DNA of 64,000 nucleotides from Merluccius polli. Lineage: Eukaryota > Chordata > Actinopteri > Gadiformes > Merlucciidae. A program made the translations under genes and the position numbers. The notes under the pieces were generated by a model. It saw only the letters and a program-made list of their open reading frames with translations. It was not told the origin of the DNA and searched no databases. This document shows positions 22,841-35,583 of this stretch, in pieces. Position 1 is the stretch's first letter; each line of letters starts with the position of its first letter. Location: positions 214,001-278,000 of the forward strand of contig JAOPHQ010004836.1 in assembly GCA_030340625.1 (NCBI GenBank), in the 5' to 3' direction.

Positions 22841-24349
22841 ACATAAGTGACCGCAACATTGGATAAAGTTAAATTGAACAAATGATGACAATGAAGTTAT
22901 AAGGTTATGAGGTTTTTTTCCCCATGGGTATTATCAGTTATTATTATCAGAAAGTTCCAGATAATTTGGTATTACTCACAATGTTTCATGTTTTTAAATG
23001 TTTTTTTAATGTTTCAACTTCCCCCAGTACATGCGCATTGATCTTGAATGACCTTGTTTCACCAAATAACCAAATCTCAGAATCCGTCTGCGCTAAGCGG
23101 GTAAGAAAGTCTTCAGAGTAATAAAGTTCTATGGTCATGCGACTGACTGGACACATCCTGGCGAACATCAAACCAAAAGCCAGTTTTGTGTGCTGTGTAT
23201 GACATTGAGACCAAGCGGCGAGCGCTGTGATCCGATTAGAATCCCGTGGGTCGGATCTCATCCACATCCTCCTTGTTGCCCAGCCATTGGCAATTTGGTT
23301 CCACTCTACACCGATCCCAGGTGAGATCGGGTTACCGTCCGCTGCTATAGTCGGCCCTCTCTTATCAAGTTATATCATCTCACAGATGGGCCGACATTTG
23401 TTTTTATCCCGATCACGGTTGTTTGTGTGTATGGGAAGGGGGAGGGGGGGGGCTGTTACAGTCTGGGTGTGCTTTCTGGCAGCCATCCACAAGTGAACAG
23501 CCACGATGGGATGAAACGATGGACAACAAACACAAACAAAAGTGCTAGGATAGTGTGGTCAACATGGAATGAAATTGGGTTTTATTTTCCAGTGAGGGAT
23601 TTCATGCCCTCCGGTGGGCACACCGGCAGTCATAAATTTCCCCTCTCAGTCTGGCTGTTTTTAATCTCTTTCTCGATCACCACGCTTCCTCTTCAATGTC
23701 CCTGAAGAGGTTACATATCAAAGATTGAAGAAGTTAGATGAGCTCTCTTCTCCGGACAAACTTCCAGGTTCAACACATTTAATCTTAAAGTCCCTATTTA
23801 ATTTTCTATCACTGTCTGTCTGTCACGTTTAGTGATTTGTGGTGACTGACGTGTAAATGAGGGTGTGGTGACCTGAGCTGCTGCTTCCTGCTGGTAAATA
23901 ATAATAATTAATTTAAAAAAAAATGTTTTTCCTTTATGTCCTTCCTGTGAAGACATTTATTTTATTAGAGTTAAGGTTTAATATACAAATCTCAGTAGCT
24001 GGTATTGTACTACTGGCTTTTAAAATCTAAACATACATTTTGGAAAGTTCCTTTTTTACAAGCTCCTAAAGTAGCATACATCCGTGCACATAAAATCTGT
24101 GCAAGACACCAGGGCTAACAATGGAAAGTTATTCATGTATTAAAAGGTGCTCCAAATACAGTAGTCACAGAGCACAGTAGTCATGCTCCAGAGTGGACTG
24201 GAGGTTTTCTCAATGGAGATGACATCATCCATCAGCGTGAGCAGCTAATGAGTTACATCATCACGAGGAGAGAGTCGGTAGAGAGTCCTCCTGGCTCTCC
24301 AACGCTCTCGTGTGTATGTGTGTGTCTGGTCAATTTACATACACACATG

Positions 24350-24383
<34 letters not shown>

Positions 24384-25482
24384 TGGATATATAGCCGTTA
24401 GGGTGGGCTAATGGATAGACGCTGGAACACCTGCTCCCCTGTCCTGGCCAGTGAGTGTGTTTTCTGTGTGGTTGCCATGGACCGAGCTTTTCACTCTACA
24501 ACGTCGCAATGACTTGTCCCTCGAAGTCATGTGCCGTGTGACCATGACAACCACTAGAATATGAAATAGAATTGGGCAAAGTGAAAAAGACCTATATAAC
24601 CAAAATGTGAACAATACAAAGCAGAGAACATTATTAAGAAAACGTATGAATAAATGGTATTTTTAAAATTGTATTTATGATTCTTCACGTCCTTGTATAT
24701 TAATACTACTGCTTTACTGATTTATTGTCTATATTGATATTATAATATAGTGATTTCCATTAATCAAGTACTGTGAATGTGAATATTCTACATATTACAG
24801 AATCACAGACTCACTAGAAAAACATTGTTATAGCACTAGGCCCATATAATAGGCCCGCTATGGTTTTCTTAGTGGCAACATCCCCAACCAAACAACCAAT
24901 AGCATTCTGCCGGCCTCGTCCTTTGAGCTTAATGGATGACCAGATGTTTAACCAGACGCTCTTGGAGTCACGGTTGTGGAGCTGTGTATTCATTACAGTG
25001 TATTCATTAATGCCTAGAGAGTCAAGACATGAATCAGGGGCTGCCCCCGTGCACCTTTCAGGTAGTGTCTGATGTGGATTCAGAACAATGAGCAACGGAT
25101 CAAAGGAATATAAACACTTTAATCCAAACATAAAGTCACAGCGAAGGATTTCATTTTCTAAACCTTTTTCCGTGACAATCTCAATTTCTTAAGACTTTAC
25201 CGGTACAACCACCAGGCAGCTGCAGCTACGCTACACGCCCATTTTCTCTGGCTCATTGATGCTATATACCTTTAGCTAACTAGGAGTAAATGCATTGCTT
25301 AGATGTCTGGAAGTATAATTATCATCAGTGGGCTATTATGAGCAAGGCAGCTGGTACGGCAGTGAGTGGCAGGATTTGGCTAAGTGAGCTGCCTCTTCTG
25401 AAGATATCACACTCTTATCTCTGCTGCTTAGTGCATTGAAGGTGGGCCCTGTGCCCAGAACTAAATATTGGACAAATTATAC

Positions 25483-25553
<71 letters not shown>

Positions 25554-26967
25554 ACGATCGAACGAACAAATGGACGAATGAACGAAATAAACGAACACAC
25601 AAACGAACGAACGCACAAACGAACACACGAAAAACAGAAAGAGAGAGAGAATTAGCGATGACGTAGGCCTAATTGTGTGTAGGTGAACAGTGAGTAAGCT
25701 CATGGGTTTAATTGATACATAACTCTACACACCTACCTGTGAGCGAGAGGAAAGGTAACTGCAATAAGCCAACTCAAACTGATCACCTAAAACAATCCCA
25801 TTTGGAGAACTAGAGATTAATTATGTACACGCCGATTACAATAATTGACAATGTCATTGTCAATGACAATGATTAATTGTTCATCATTTATATTAATTCA
25901 TCTTTGATAGCAACTATTTTCCAGTTTGCAGCTATTCAGTATTTCCTACATCAAATAAGGGTAAGTAAACCCTAGAATCCCTTTTTTCAGTTGAAACCCA
26001 TTCTGTTTGGGTCTTACGAAATGCTGGCGAATATTTCCATGTGATTTTTTTACTAAAATGTATAAAGTTGTTAAATGGGAGGAATTAGTCTTCAGTTGGC
26101 TGTGCACCCTTGCTAGATTGAGTGTGGTGTGTGTTTTCAATTGATATTATTCTACCAGTCTAGGTAATTATTAGATTTAATATATTGTCATTTTATTAGG
26201 TAGGCCTAGTTTAGACTGGTAAGAGTGGATTATGACCAATATAACAGTTAAGTTAATTTAGGTAGTTTTATTTGAGCGAATAATATACAAATTATCAGAT
26301 TTAATATATTGTCATTTGATTTTCAAAAGTCGGCCTAGTTTAGACTGGTAGAGTGGCCAACATAACAAAATGAACATAATAATTATGTTCATTTGTCTAC
26401 ATAGTTTTCGTGTATATAGTGTAGTTTGCTAGAAGCCTTTGATACTAGTCTACACCAAGCAACAAAGCAGGGAATCAAAGACGACTGCACACAACAAAGG
26501 GCAAAAGATCAGAGGCTCGTGTTTTGCTTGCTGTACCCTAGGATGTTGCTACACACAAATAAATTGCTATACTTGGGTTTTGATGACCTTCATAACAAAT
26601 GGTTCTCATTGATTCTGTATTTCCTGACTTGAAGCGTAATGTTTCTGCTGTAAAGGGATACCTTTATGTAATGGTTTTATAATATGTTTATGGGGGTTGT
26701 ACTGCATTACCAGAGGTGACCACCAAACCAAGACACTGGTCAAGCCCCCTGATCCCTGTCCTGGGGGATTGGATGAGCCATGCTAATTGACAGGCAAGCA
26801 GTGACAATACCACCTGACCAGAGGAACAAGCTGACTAAGCTCTGAGGGGAGCCAGTCAATAAACATCATGTCAGTCAATCATGGATTGTACCTGAGGACT
26901 TTTCCTATGGCTTACAGAAAACCCTAACAAGACAACCAGGGCACAGGACACACAACCACTACCACTG
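22841..26967. other. Non-coding stretch, no gene seen
   Basis: Mostly unique AT-rich DNA with (GT)n at 24353-24381 and a tetranucleotide block at 25483-25632. An AATGACATTGTCAATGAC-type palindromic cluster lies near 25846-25875, and a duplicated TTTAATATATTGTCATTT motif near 26176-26196 and 26300-26320. I recognise no protein. Confidence 0.55.
25483..25632. repeat. (GAAA)18 then degenerate (GAAC)n tetranucleotide repeat
   Basis: A pure GAAA run to 25553 passes into interrupted GAAC/CGAA tetramers to about 25632. Confidence 0.97.
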
Positions 26968-27152
26968 CAGGTTGCTAGTTAAAGCTGGAAAGTTATGGCT
27001 TTGCCTTGCTAGTAACTGCTTGCTAATTATGGTTAGCTAGTAGGGCTGTGCCATATCATACTATCCACGATAATACCGGTATACATTTTTACGTGATAAA
27101 AAATGCCATATCGCGATATCAATGATATAGCGACACGATGACGTATGACACA

Positions 27153-28304
27153 CAAGGGCGTCACCAGCTTTTTGAAAGTGGGGGGGACATATTTTGACTG
27201 GGGGGTTTGGGGGTCCTCCCCCAGAAAAATTTGAAAGAAGTAGATGCAATTTCCCGCATTCTGGTGCATTTTACCATGTTTTCAGATTTAAAATGATCTC
27301 CCTCTTTCATTGATTTTCCTTGGAGCTTGCATGATCTGCAATTACTGACTACTATTATGTTCTGGTGTAAAACACAGTAGTGTTGCACGGTGCACCAATA
27401 CTTCAAAAGTACCGCGATTCTCGGGGGGGGGGGGGCGTCGCGATCGTAACACACCGCCTCCTCTGTGTGAAACGATCTGGGGGTTCTCATAAACCCGTTC
27501 GCGGTGGTAAGAGACGAGCAGAGTCTACTGCCTAACCCTAACCCTACCATCCCTACCACCACCTAACCATAACCCATAACCCTTTTTGGAGTGAATTGTT
27601 TCACAGTACACTGCGGACGCTGTAGACTCTGCTCTGCAAGCAGACGCTGTAGACTCTGCTCGTCTCTTACCAACGCGAACGAGTTTAAGAGAACCCCCAG
27701 ATCGTTTCACACAGACGCGGGAGGGTACCTTTTGCGTCAGTATCAGACATCTGGCGTGACAAATCGTCGGTATATTACGAGTTGGGATGAGAACGTGTTG
27801 GTTTTGCACTTCACGCTGCCGCCGCAGCGCCGCGGTGAAGCACAACAATGTTATTCAAGAGTGTTTCTCCTTGTCCAGGAAAAGTATCGAAATCGCAATT
27901 CTCAACTTGGTATCGGTATCGAAGTGATAATTTTGGTATCCTGACAACACTAATACACAGAGGACTGAAGTGACTGTGTTCAGCGTTCAGTCTGTGTTTC
28001 TGAAGTCTACCGCTGTCGTTGATCCGACTCTCAACATAGGCTTGCTTCGGTGCGTGTTTTGAATGCGTGCGTGATGCTGCTTTGTGTGTTAAAAAAACGC
28101 GGAGTGGATTTCTATTTATATGGGTATTCCCCCTACTGATAAAGTGGAACGGATTTGATTGTGAAGCAATGGAAAGAACGCTGGACTAGTAGACCAGTCA
28201 TGCACTAATATTTTTGATGGCAAATGTGGGGGGGTCCAAACGACTTTTTTGCAAGGGTGGGGGGGACGTGTCCCCCCCCCAATTATATTATGGTGACGCC
28301 CATG
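27153..28304. mobile_element. Middle nested hAT-like element with 8-bp TSD
   Basis: ATGACACA occurs exactly at both edges (27145-27152 and 28305-28312). The ends are inverted: CAAGGGCGTCACCA at left and CATGGGCGTCACCA read from the right. Subterminal G-runs (27180-27235, 28227-28280) also pair. No transposase is present, so it is non-autonomous. Confidence 0.88.
27378..27952. mobile_element. Innermost hAT MITE with 8-bp TSD
   Basis: Flanked by AAACACAG and ATACACAG (one mismatch). The ends are TAGTGTTGCACGG and, from the right, TAGTGTTGTCAGG. Subterminal GGTATCGGTATCGAAGTG-like motifs are hAT-typical. It contains a 67-bp inverted repeat and CCCTAACCCTA telomere-like units near 27532-27545. 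Confidence 0.82.
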
Positions 28305-28319
28305 ATGACACATATACAT

Positions 28320-28672
28320 TCCCTAGCGCGCATGCGCTCAACAACGACACAAGCCCAAAGAAGTCGAGAGAGCGAGAGCAGCTTGTCAGCGATTTAGATT
28401 TAGATGACGATAATTTAGTTCCTAAAAAGGGAGCTACTTCAATAGTGTGGAAATGGTTTGGCTACAAGAGGTCAGGCCTCCAACAAAGTACAATATTTTG
28501 CAAAATAAGCAAGAAAACAGTTACTGCTAAAGGTGGAAACACAACAAACTTGTTTCACCACTTGAAGCAAAAACACACCGTCGAGTTTGTGCCCAGTGTA
28601 CGTGAATGGTCATGTGATCTGCATTTTCAGACGTGGGATTATGGACGGGGATGCTTTCTGAAACGGTGCTGA
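28320..28672 (+). pseudogene. BED-type zinc finger remnant of a hAT transposase
   Basis: The frame encodes ATSIVWKWFGYKRSG, CKISKKTV and NTTNLFHHLKQKHTVEF, the W...F, Cys and His-x4-His layout of a BED finger found at the N-terminus of ZBED/hAT transposases. The second cysteine position is Ser (CKIS), so metal binding is probably lost. After about 28600 the sequence leaves the family and stops. It is transposon-derived, not a host gene. Confidence 0.75.
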
Positions 28673-29640
28673 AACGCTAGTGAGGACGGAGATCATTTTC
28701 GCTTTAAACCGCCATGTAAAACTGAATAGTGTGGATGTAGTATGTAGGCACGCGAGGAGGAGATAGCAGCTGGGGATGTGTGGCCCAAAAGTAAACACAT
28801 GACTCAACCGAGCGTCGCTGGAGCACTCCACATATTTACATTGGACTTATGCTGTCACTGTATGTCATGCTGTGTCACTATTGCACTATAACGTTGCTGC
28901 TGCTGCCACCTTGTGGCAGTAGATTCACACTTCGAAATAGGTAGTGTGTCATCAACGACAGTAGCTAGCTCGTTGGAGAAGGATGGAAAATGCCCTTAAT
29001 TTTGTTTGCACTAATAAATGCTGCTGCCTGCAAGATGCAATCACCAATAAAATGTTGTTCAGTATTTTTTTCTATATCGTCATAAATATCGTTATCGCAA
29101 ATTTTCTTGAAATATCGTGATATAATTTTGAGGCTATATCGCCCACCCCTATTAGCTAGTAACAGCTTGTTAGTTATGATTAGCTAGTGTAGGCTTGCTA
29201 GTTATGGTTAGCTAGTAATACTAGCAAAGGCTTGCTAGTTATGGTTAGCTACTAACAGCTTGGTAGTTATGGTTAACTAGTAATAGCTTGCTAGTTATGG
29301 TTAGCTCATAACAGCTTGCTAGTTATAGTTATCTCATAACGGATTGCTAGTTGTGGTTGGCTAGTAACAAATTGCTAGTTATGGTTTGCTTGTAACAGCT
29401 TGCTGGTTATATTTAACTACTAACGGCTTGCTAGTTACAATCGATTGTTAGTTATGGTTAGCTAGTAACGGCTTGCTAGTTATGGTTAGACAATAACGGC
29501 TTGCTAGTTATGGTTAGACAATAACGGCTTGCTAGTTATGGTTAGCTAGTTACATCTTGCTAGTTAATGTAAGCTAGTAACAGATTGCTAGTTATGGTGA
29601 GCTAGTAACAAGCTGTTAGTTAGCTAGTAGTTAATAGTGG

Positions 29641-30348
29641 CAACTGTCAAATCTGAAAAGGTGCATGGAAATGTTTTTGAATTGCTATGTCCCTCTCCCC
29701 CACGTCCGTCTTTAATGTTCTCCATAATGAAAGTGGACCCAAGTGGTTAAGGGAAATGAGCATAGTGTAACAGCCACTTGGGTCTACCATTAAGCAACCA
29801 GCTGCTGCCCCCACCCACTGGTTTAGCTGTTAGTGGTCTGTCTCACTACAGGGGCCAAGGCCAGGGAAGCGATGCCAATATAAGATCTGCTAATGGGCCA
29901 CATCCTCATAATCAGCTAGCTCAGATATGGATATCGACCCCCACAATTGATATGTAGAGTGCTGTGTTTGTTTCTAGGCTGGATCTACGTTTACACATGA
30001 GCCTCAATGGTTTGCAAATGCATCTGTGCACACCTGCAAACACATGGACAAATACTCACTCGTGCACTTAAGCATCAAGCATCTCGTTTCACTCCCAAAT
30101 TAAACCTTTGTAGGTAGATTGCCACGTTGAGTGCATTAAGTGCTTTGTGTGTTTGGGAATTGGGGCCATTAACGAATGTGTGTGGATAAACGTGTCTCTC
30201 TTTTCTTGTGTAGGCTACAGTTTTTAAGTGCATGGTGTGTTGCAACCTGGGAAATTCAAATTCAATTTTGGACGCCCCTTCACAAAGTAAACATGCGAAA
30301 TCACCCGATTAAAAGGTTATTATGAGACAAACGGCGTACTTCTCTCTC

Positions 30349-30427
<79 letters not shown>

Positions 30428-31657
30428 TTGCAAAAAGACAGAAGTTGCTTTTAGTTGGACCTCCGCATCGCTGCTTCCTCTTTTCTCATCCTTCCTCCAT
30501 CTCGGTCAAACGAGTTCACTTCAACTTCACATTTTTCTACAACAACTTCACATTTGTCTACAACTGTGCTGTAGTGTAGAAACACATGTTTCTACACTAC
30601 AGCATGCACAGCTTTGCAGAAGAGCATGCACACGTTTGCAGCAACGTTTTCTCTCCAGTCCCCACCTGTAGCCTCCGTCTGCGGATGATGCCGGAGTCGT
30701 CCATGGCGGACCCACGGGACTCATGTAGGCTTGGATGGACGCACCGGTGCAGGGGGGGGTTGAGGGTGGTGGGGGGTGGGGGGTGTCTCTCGGGGGGGGG
30801 GGGGGGGGGGGGGGGGCTGTGGGGGGCTGCGGGGTCCTCACTGGGGTCACTGGAGGACGGGACCCGTGGGGCTCAGAGCCGTCCGGTTCTCCTTCCAGGT
30901 GGTCCAGCTGGTCCAGACTCTGTACCGCTATGGGCAGGGCTGTGAGGAGAGGCTGCTATATCTACTATCACTCTGATGAATAAGCGGTCTGTAAAACACG
31001 TTGTGAGTGTGATCGCGGAAGAAGAAAAAAAACACCAACAACAACAACAACAGAAGAAGAAGAAGAAAGAAAAAAAAAACAAGTCTTCATCTGTAAATCC
31101 AGCGGTTACGGAGCAAGTTTCCGGCCAGCCTCCTCCTCTCCTTTCCTTTCCTTCTCCTTCTCCTCCTCCTCCTCCTCCGTCCGCGTTGTTCGCCTTCATC
31201 GCATTGTTCGCATCGCCGCCAGCCCGGAGAAAAAAGATGTCAGCGCTCAAAGCCAGGCAGGTGGTCCAACCCATCGCACAACACGTCAAAACCCGTCCAA
31301 CGCTGGTCCATTGGTCGACGAGGTCCGAGGTGTGTGTGTGTGTGTGTGTCACACACAGCCCGTGTTTTCACACCCCCGCGGGCAAAATGGAGTGGGTAGC
31401 GCGGACGGCCCCTACGCCACGGTGTTAATGGTACAGGCTGACATTCAGCCTAGTAGTTAAAATTTTAAAAAAATCATTAAAAAAAATATATAATAAAATA
31501 TCACAACAATGAATTCTGGGCGCATCTTTAAAAAAAAGAATAAAGAAATAAAGAAATAAAAATCACCCGTGCGTGGAAATGAGCGCGACCGACGAGCGGG
31601 CGCACCTCTCTGCACGGTCCTATACGGTCCGCGCCACGTAGGAGCTCTTATAGAGAA

Positions 31658-31689
<32 letters not shown>

Positions 31690-31854
31690 AACACACACAA
31701 CACGTTTTCTGACGGCTTTTACGTCGTCGCGGATAGCGGTCTCCTATTCGTTGCGGAGACGTGCAGGTGGGAACCGTAGACTGCCATGTTTAGCCTGGAT
31801 CAGGGTGTTAAAGGCGCAATGTGGTGTGGGCTGCGTCGCCGTGGGTTCTCCCAC
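29641..31854. other. Non-coding stretch with homopolymer and GT repeats
   Basis: Contains (TG)33 at 30361-30426, long G-runs near 30759-30817, a purine/CAA-rich patch at 31020-31080 and CTCCTC repeats near 31150-31180. Several overlapping open frames on both strands are Gly/Pro-rich translations of these runs. A GC-rich interval 30650-31440 could be a CpG-type regulatory region, but no protein is recognised. Confidence 0.45.
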
Positions 31855-32285
31855 ACACCTCCCACTGAACACCACCCACCTCCTCCTGAACACCACCCAC
31901 CTCCCCCTGAACACCACCCACCTCCTTACTGAACACCACCCACCTCCTCCTGAACACCACCCACCTCCCGCTGAACACCACCCATCTCCCACTGAACACC
32001 ACCCATCTCCCACTGAACACCACCCACCTCCTCCTGAACACCACCCACCTCCCGCTGAACACCACCCATCTCCCACTGAACACCACCCACCTCCTTACTG
32101 AACACCACCCACCTCCCCCTGAACACCACCCACCTCCTCCTGAACACCACCCACCTCCCACTGAACACCACCCACCTCCTTACTGAACACCACCCACCTC
32201 CTCCTGAACACCACCCACCTCCTCCTGAACACCACCCACCTCCTTACTGAACACCACCCACCTCCTTACTGAACACCACCCAGCA
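31855..32285. repeat. 21/22-bp minisatellite (CTGAACACCACCCACCTCCTC)
   Basis: About 20 head-to-tail copies whose variable positions alternate among CTCCTC, CCCCCT, CCCACT, CCCGCT and CTTACT. The 22-bp CTTACT variants shift frame, so the open frames across it (PPPEHHP on plus, GGGWCS or GRWVVF on minus) are by-products. Confidence 0.95.
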
Positions 32286-32357
32286 CCATCACATCACATC
32301 TCTTAACTTTAATGTTAGTGTACACGGAAACGGGCGATACAAGACTGCTTATTTGCA

Positions 32358-32427
<70 letters not shown>

Positions 32428-34089
32428 GGAATATATGACAGTTTAGCTGGTCGACCACGTGATTCAATATTCACACCTTGCCGCGCCACGTTTCACATGA
32501 GGCCTCCTCGCTAAATATTAACGATAATGAGTGAACTCAAAAACAACATTTTCATAAAGGTTGATTTCAAGAGAAGAAAAAAACCTTCAACACTGGTGAC
32601 AGATTCACTTATTTGGCAGCTGAATCCAATTTCGTTTTGTTTCGCACAAGATTCAATGTTTTTTTCAGACAAGATTGCACGTTTTCTTCAATGTTTTCAA
32701 CCTTTTGAACCTTTGATTTCCTTCAACTTCAATCCTGATCATTTCTCCTTTCTGTCAGATAACCCCCAACGTATTGGAGCTGGAGATAAATAAATATTAT
32801 CAGTGAAATGTGCACAGTATGGAAGCATTGACAGAATTGACAGTTGACCAAGCTGGTCAACTCCTGCTGGCAATTAGGCCTACTGGCCTAACAGCTGGAA
32901 TACAATGTAGGGTCGGCCCAGACACTTGGGAATTATACAGGTATATTATATAGGAATTAGGTAGAATAGATGCAAACAAGCGAAACACTGACCTAAACAT
33001 AACTATGCATCCTCCAATACATACATACAAGTCCTCTTCATCCCGCGATGACCCGTATCCGCCCCAGCCCCTCCCGAAAGCGAAGACGTCGTAAGGCTTA
33101 GTGTCCACATAGTGTTTTTTTCTGAACATTTTTTTCCAAGGCGCTGGTGTCGTCACTGTCGCTCCCCCAGCGCCCTGCCAAGGGCTTCTCTGCCAGAGAA
33201 AAAACGCTATATGGACACAGGGCCTAAGGCATTTAAACATGTGAGACAGCACTCATGTGACACACCCCTATAACGATTAGATTCTCAACTTTTAGTCTAT
33301 CATAACCGTTGTTAGCTAAATGAAACACAATTCCAACCCCCATCAAAATAATAAGCATGTAACAAGAAGAGTTATGTAAAATCCTGACCCATACTCATCA
33401 GATGTTGTGCTATGGCTCTACAGTGCTATAGGGCTACCAACTGATGATGCACTAGGTGGTATTCACTCTCAAACATGACATTTATTTAAATTAAATCTTC
33501 CATTTATTCTGTGTTATAGCTGTATTCACTCTGATCCAGTAGCATCCACATTGATTAATAACGATCTCACAGGTGTTATCTTTCTTTTGGTACCACGATA
33601 CATATTATAGCCCTTGTAGTTGTAGAGATATACTCTGGATACAGAAATGGCTAATTCTGTGTTTCCTGGGCTTGCACACCCAGAGAGTGCATTATGTCCC
33701 CTAATCAAACCAGAGACACTAGCATTGCTAGTTGAACACTGTTTATCGCATTTGCTGGTTCTGATTGGCTGAAATATCAATCCCCACAGTGCATCCCCCT
33801 CTTTCGCTCTTCGTCACTCGAACATTCACGCTCTCCCACATCTTTTTTTCCCCCCTCATCTGTATATTCAAAGAGATCTCCTCATTCTCAACAAAAAGCA
33901 TGTCAATCAATTGTGTTGAATTGAAAAAAAATGTGTTAACAGGGAGTGAGTTCTTCAAAGGAAAACTGAAACGCAGCAAGTGTTTGATTGAGGACTTCCT
34001 CATACCGGCAATGCAGGCTCAGAGCAGGTTAGCACTGTCGCCTCACACATCATGTCATGAGTTGAACCCAAAAGATGCATTTTTGTATG
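32286..34089. other. Non-coding stretch, no gene seen
   Basis: Contains interrupted (GT)n at 32360-32420, a small MITE at 33095-33224 and otherwise unique AT-rich DNA. Open frames at 32527-32793 and 33765-34080 have no recognisable similarity. Confidence 0.5.
33095..33224. mobile_element. 130-bp Harbinger-like MITE
   Basis: TAA occurs at 33092-33094 and 33225-33227. The inverted ends are GGCTTAGTGTCCACATAG and, from the right, GGCCCTGTGTCCATATAG, each followed by a T-run. It resembles the ends of the 15229-15821 element. It is too short to code. Confidence 0.65.
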
Positions 34090-35290
34090 GTGTTTACATC
34101 TTCCCTGTGCTAACATGCATGTACCCTGTGTACCCCGACATGCATGTACCGTACCCTAACATGCATGTACTCTGTGTATCCTACCATGCATACCCTGTGT
34201 ACCTTAAGATGGAGGGTACCCCAAGTACCCCAACATGCATGTACACGGACATGCATGTACCCTTTGTACCCTAATATGCATACCCAGTGTACCCTGTCAT
34301 GTATGTACCCTGTGTATCCTAACATGCATGTACACTGTATATCCTGTCATGTATGTACCCTGTGTATCCTAACATGCATGTACACTGTATATCCTGTCAT
34401 GTATGTACCCTGTGTATCCTAACATGCATGTACACTGTATACCCTGACATGTATGTACCCTGTGTATCCTAACATGCATGTACACTGTATATCCTGTCAT
34501 GTATGTACCCTGTGTATCCTAACATGTATGTGCCCTGTGTACCCTAACATGCATGTACACTGTATATCCTGTCATGTATGTACCCTGTGTATCCTAACAT
34601 GCATGTACACTGTATACCCTGACATGTATGTACCCTGTGCATCCTAACATGGATGTACACTGTATACCCTGACATGTATGTGCCCTGTATATCCTGTCAT
34701 GTATGTACCCTGTGTATCCTAACATGCATGTACACTGTATATCCTGTCATGTATGTACCCTGTGTATCCTAACATGCATGTACACTGTATACCCTGACAT
34801 GTATGTACCCTGTGTATCCTAACATGTATGTGCCCTGTGTATCCTAACATGCATGTACACTGTATATCCTGTCATGTATGTACCCTGTGTATCCTAACAT
34901 GCATGTACACTGTATACCCTGACATGTATGTACCCTGTGTATCCTAACATGTATGTGCCCTGTATATCCTGTCATGTATGTACCCTGTGTATCCTAACAT
35001 GCATGTACACTGTATATCCTGTCATGTATGTACCCTGTGTATCCTAACATGCATGTACACTGTATACCCTGACATGTATGTACCCTGTGTATCCTAACAT
35101 GTATGTGCCCTGTGTATCCTAACATGCATGTACACTGTATATCCTGCCATGTATGTACCCTGTGTATCCTAACATGCATGTACACTGTATACCCTGACAT
35201 GTATGTACCCTGTGTATCCTAACATGTATGTGCCCTGTGTACCCTAACATGCAAGTATCCTGTGTACCCTAACACACATGTACCCTAGTC
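34090..35290. repeat. 25-bp minisatellite with dimeric higher-order pattern
   Basis: About 48 copies of ACATGTATGTACCCTGTGTA plus TCCTA. Two variants, ACATGCATGTACACTGTATA and TCATGTATGTACCCTGTGTA, alternate, giving 50-bp and longer higher-order blocks. The unit length is not a multiple of three, so the Tyr/Cys/His/Met-rich open frames are spurious. Confidence 0.95.
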
Positions 35291-35542
35291 TCAGCCTATT
35301 CCGTTCATTTGCACGTCACCATGAAAGGCTGGCTCTGCGAGACTGTGTATCCTAACACAAAAAAAGCAGCCCGGTTCACAGCCGAGCTGCCAGACCTCAA
35401 CACGTGTAGCCTGCGCTCTGCTCCTAATTAATAGTAAATAATTGATTGAGATACATATTTTTGTTCTTCTGGGACTGGGGCATTGGTTTGAATGGGGAGG
35501 GGCTGCAAGAACTTAGAGATCGACTTGTATGTCCTCCCCACA

Positions 35543-35583
<41 letters not shown>

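Larger units (their letters stand above)
27041..29151. mobile_element. Outer hAT element (BED-finger remnant) with 8-bp TSD
   Basis: Flanked by TTAGCTAG at 27033-27040 and 29152-29159. The ends are inverted: TAGGGCTGTGCCATATC at the left and TAGGGGTGGGCGATATAG read from the right. Without the younger insertion at 27153-28304 the element would be about 950 bp and would encode only the BED zinc-finger region. The catalytic domain is gone. Confidence 0.9.
26968..29640. repeat. 28-bp minisatellite split by a hAT element
   Basis: About 17 units of TTAGCTAGTAACAGCTTGCT plus AGTTATGG run from 29152 to about 29636, with two or three degenerate units left of the insertion (26968-27040). The array is not a CRISPR: it is unspaced and lies in eukaryotic DNA. 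The two parts are separated by the 2.1-kb hAT nest at 27041-29151. Confidence 0.9.

Noticed and set aside
29152..29636. CRISPR-like regular 28-bp repeats
   Set aside because: Units are contiguous without unique spacers, degenerate, and in vertebrate DNA; it is a minisatellite.
30548..31428. Several Pro/Gly-rich frames and a possible splice acceptor near 30897
   Set aside because: Composition follows G-runs, CTC repeats and AAG repeats; no recognisable peptide and no consistent exon chain.
31744..32171. Overlapping 80-117-codon frames with heptad-like repeats (PPPEHHP, GRWVVF)
   Set aside because: A 21-bp minisatellite automatically gives seven-residue repeats in all frames; 22-bp variants break them.
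34110..35200. Cys/Tyr/Met-rich frames on both strands
   Set aside because: By-products of the 25-bp minisatellite, whose unit length is not a multiple of three.
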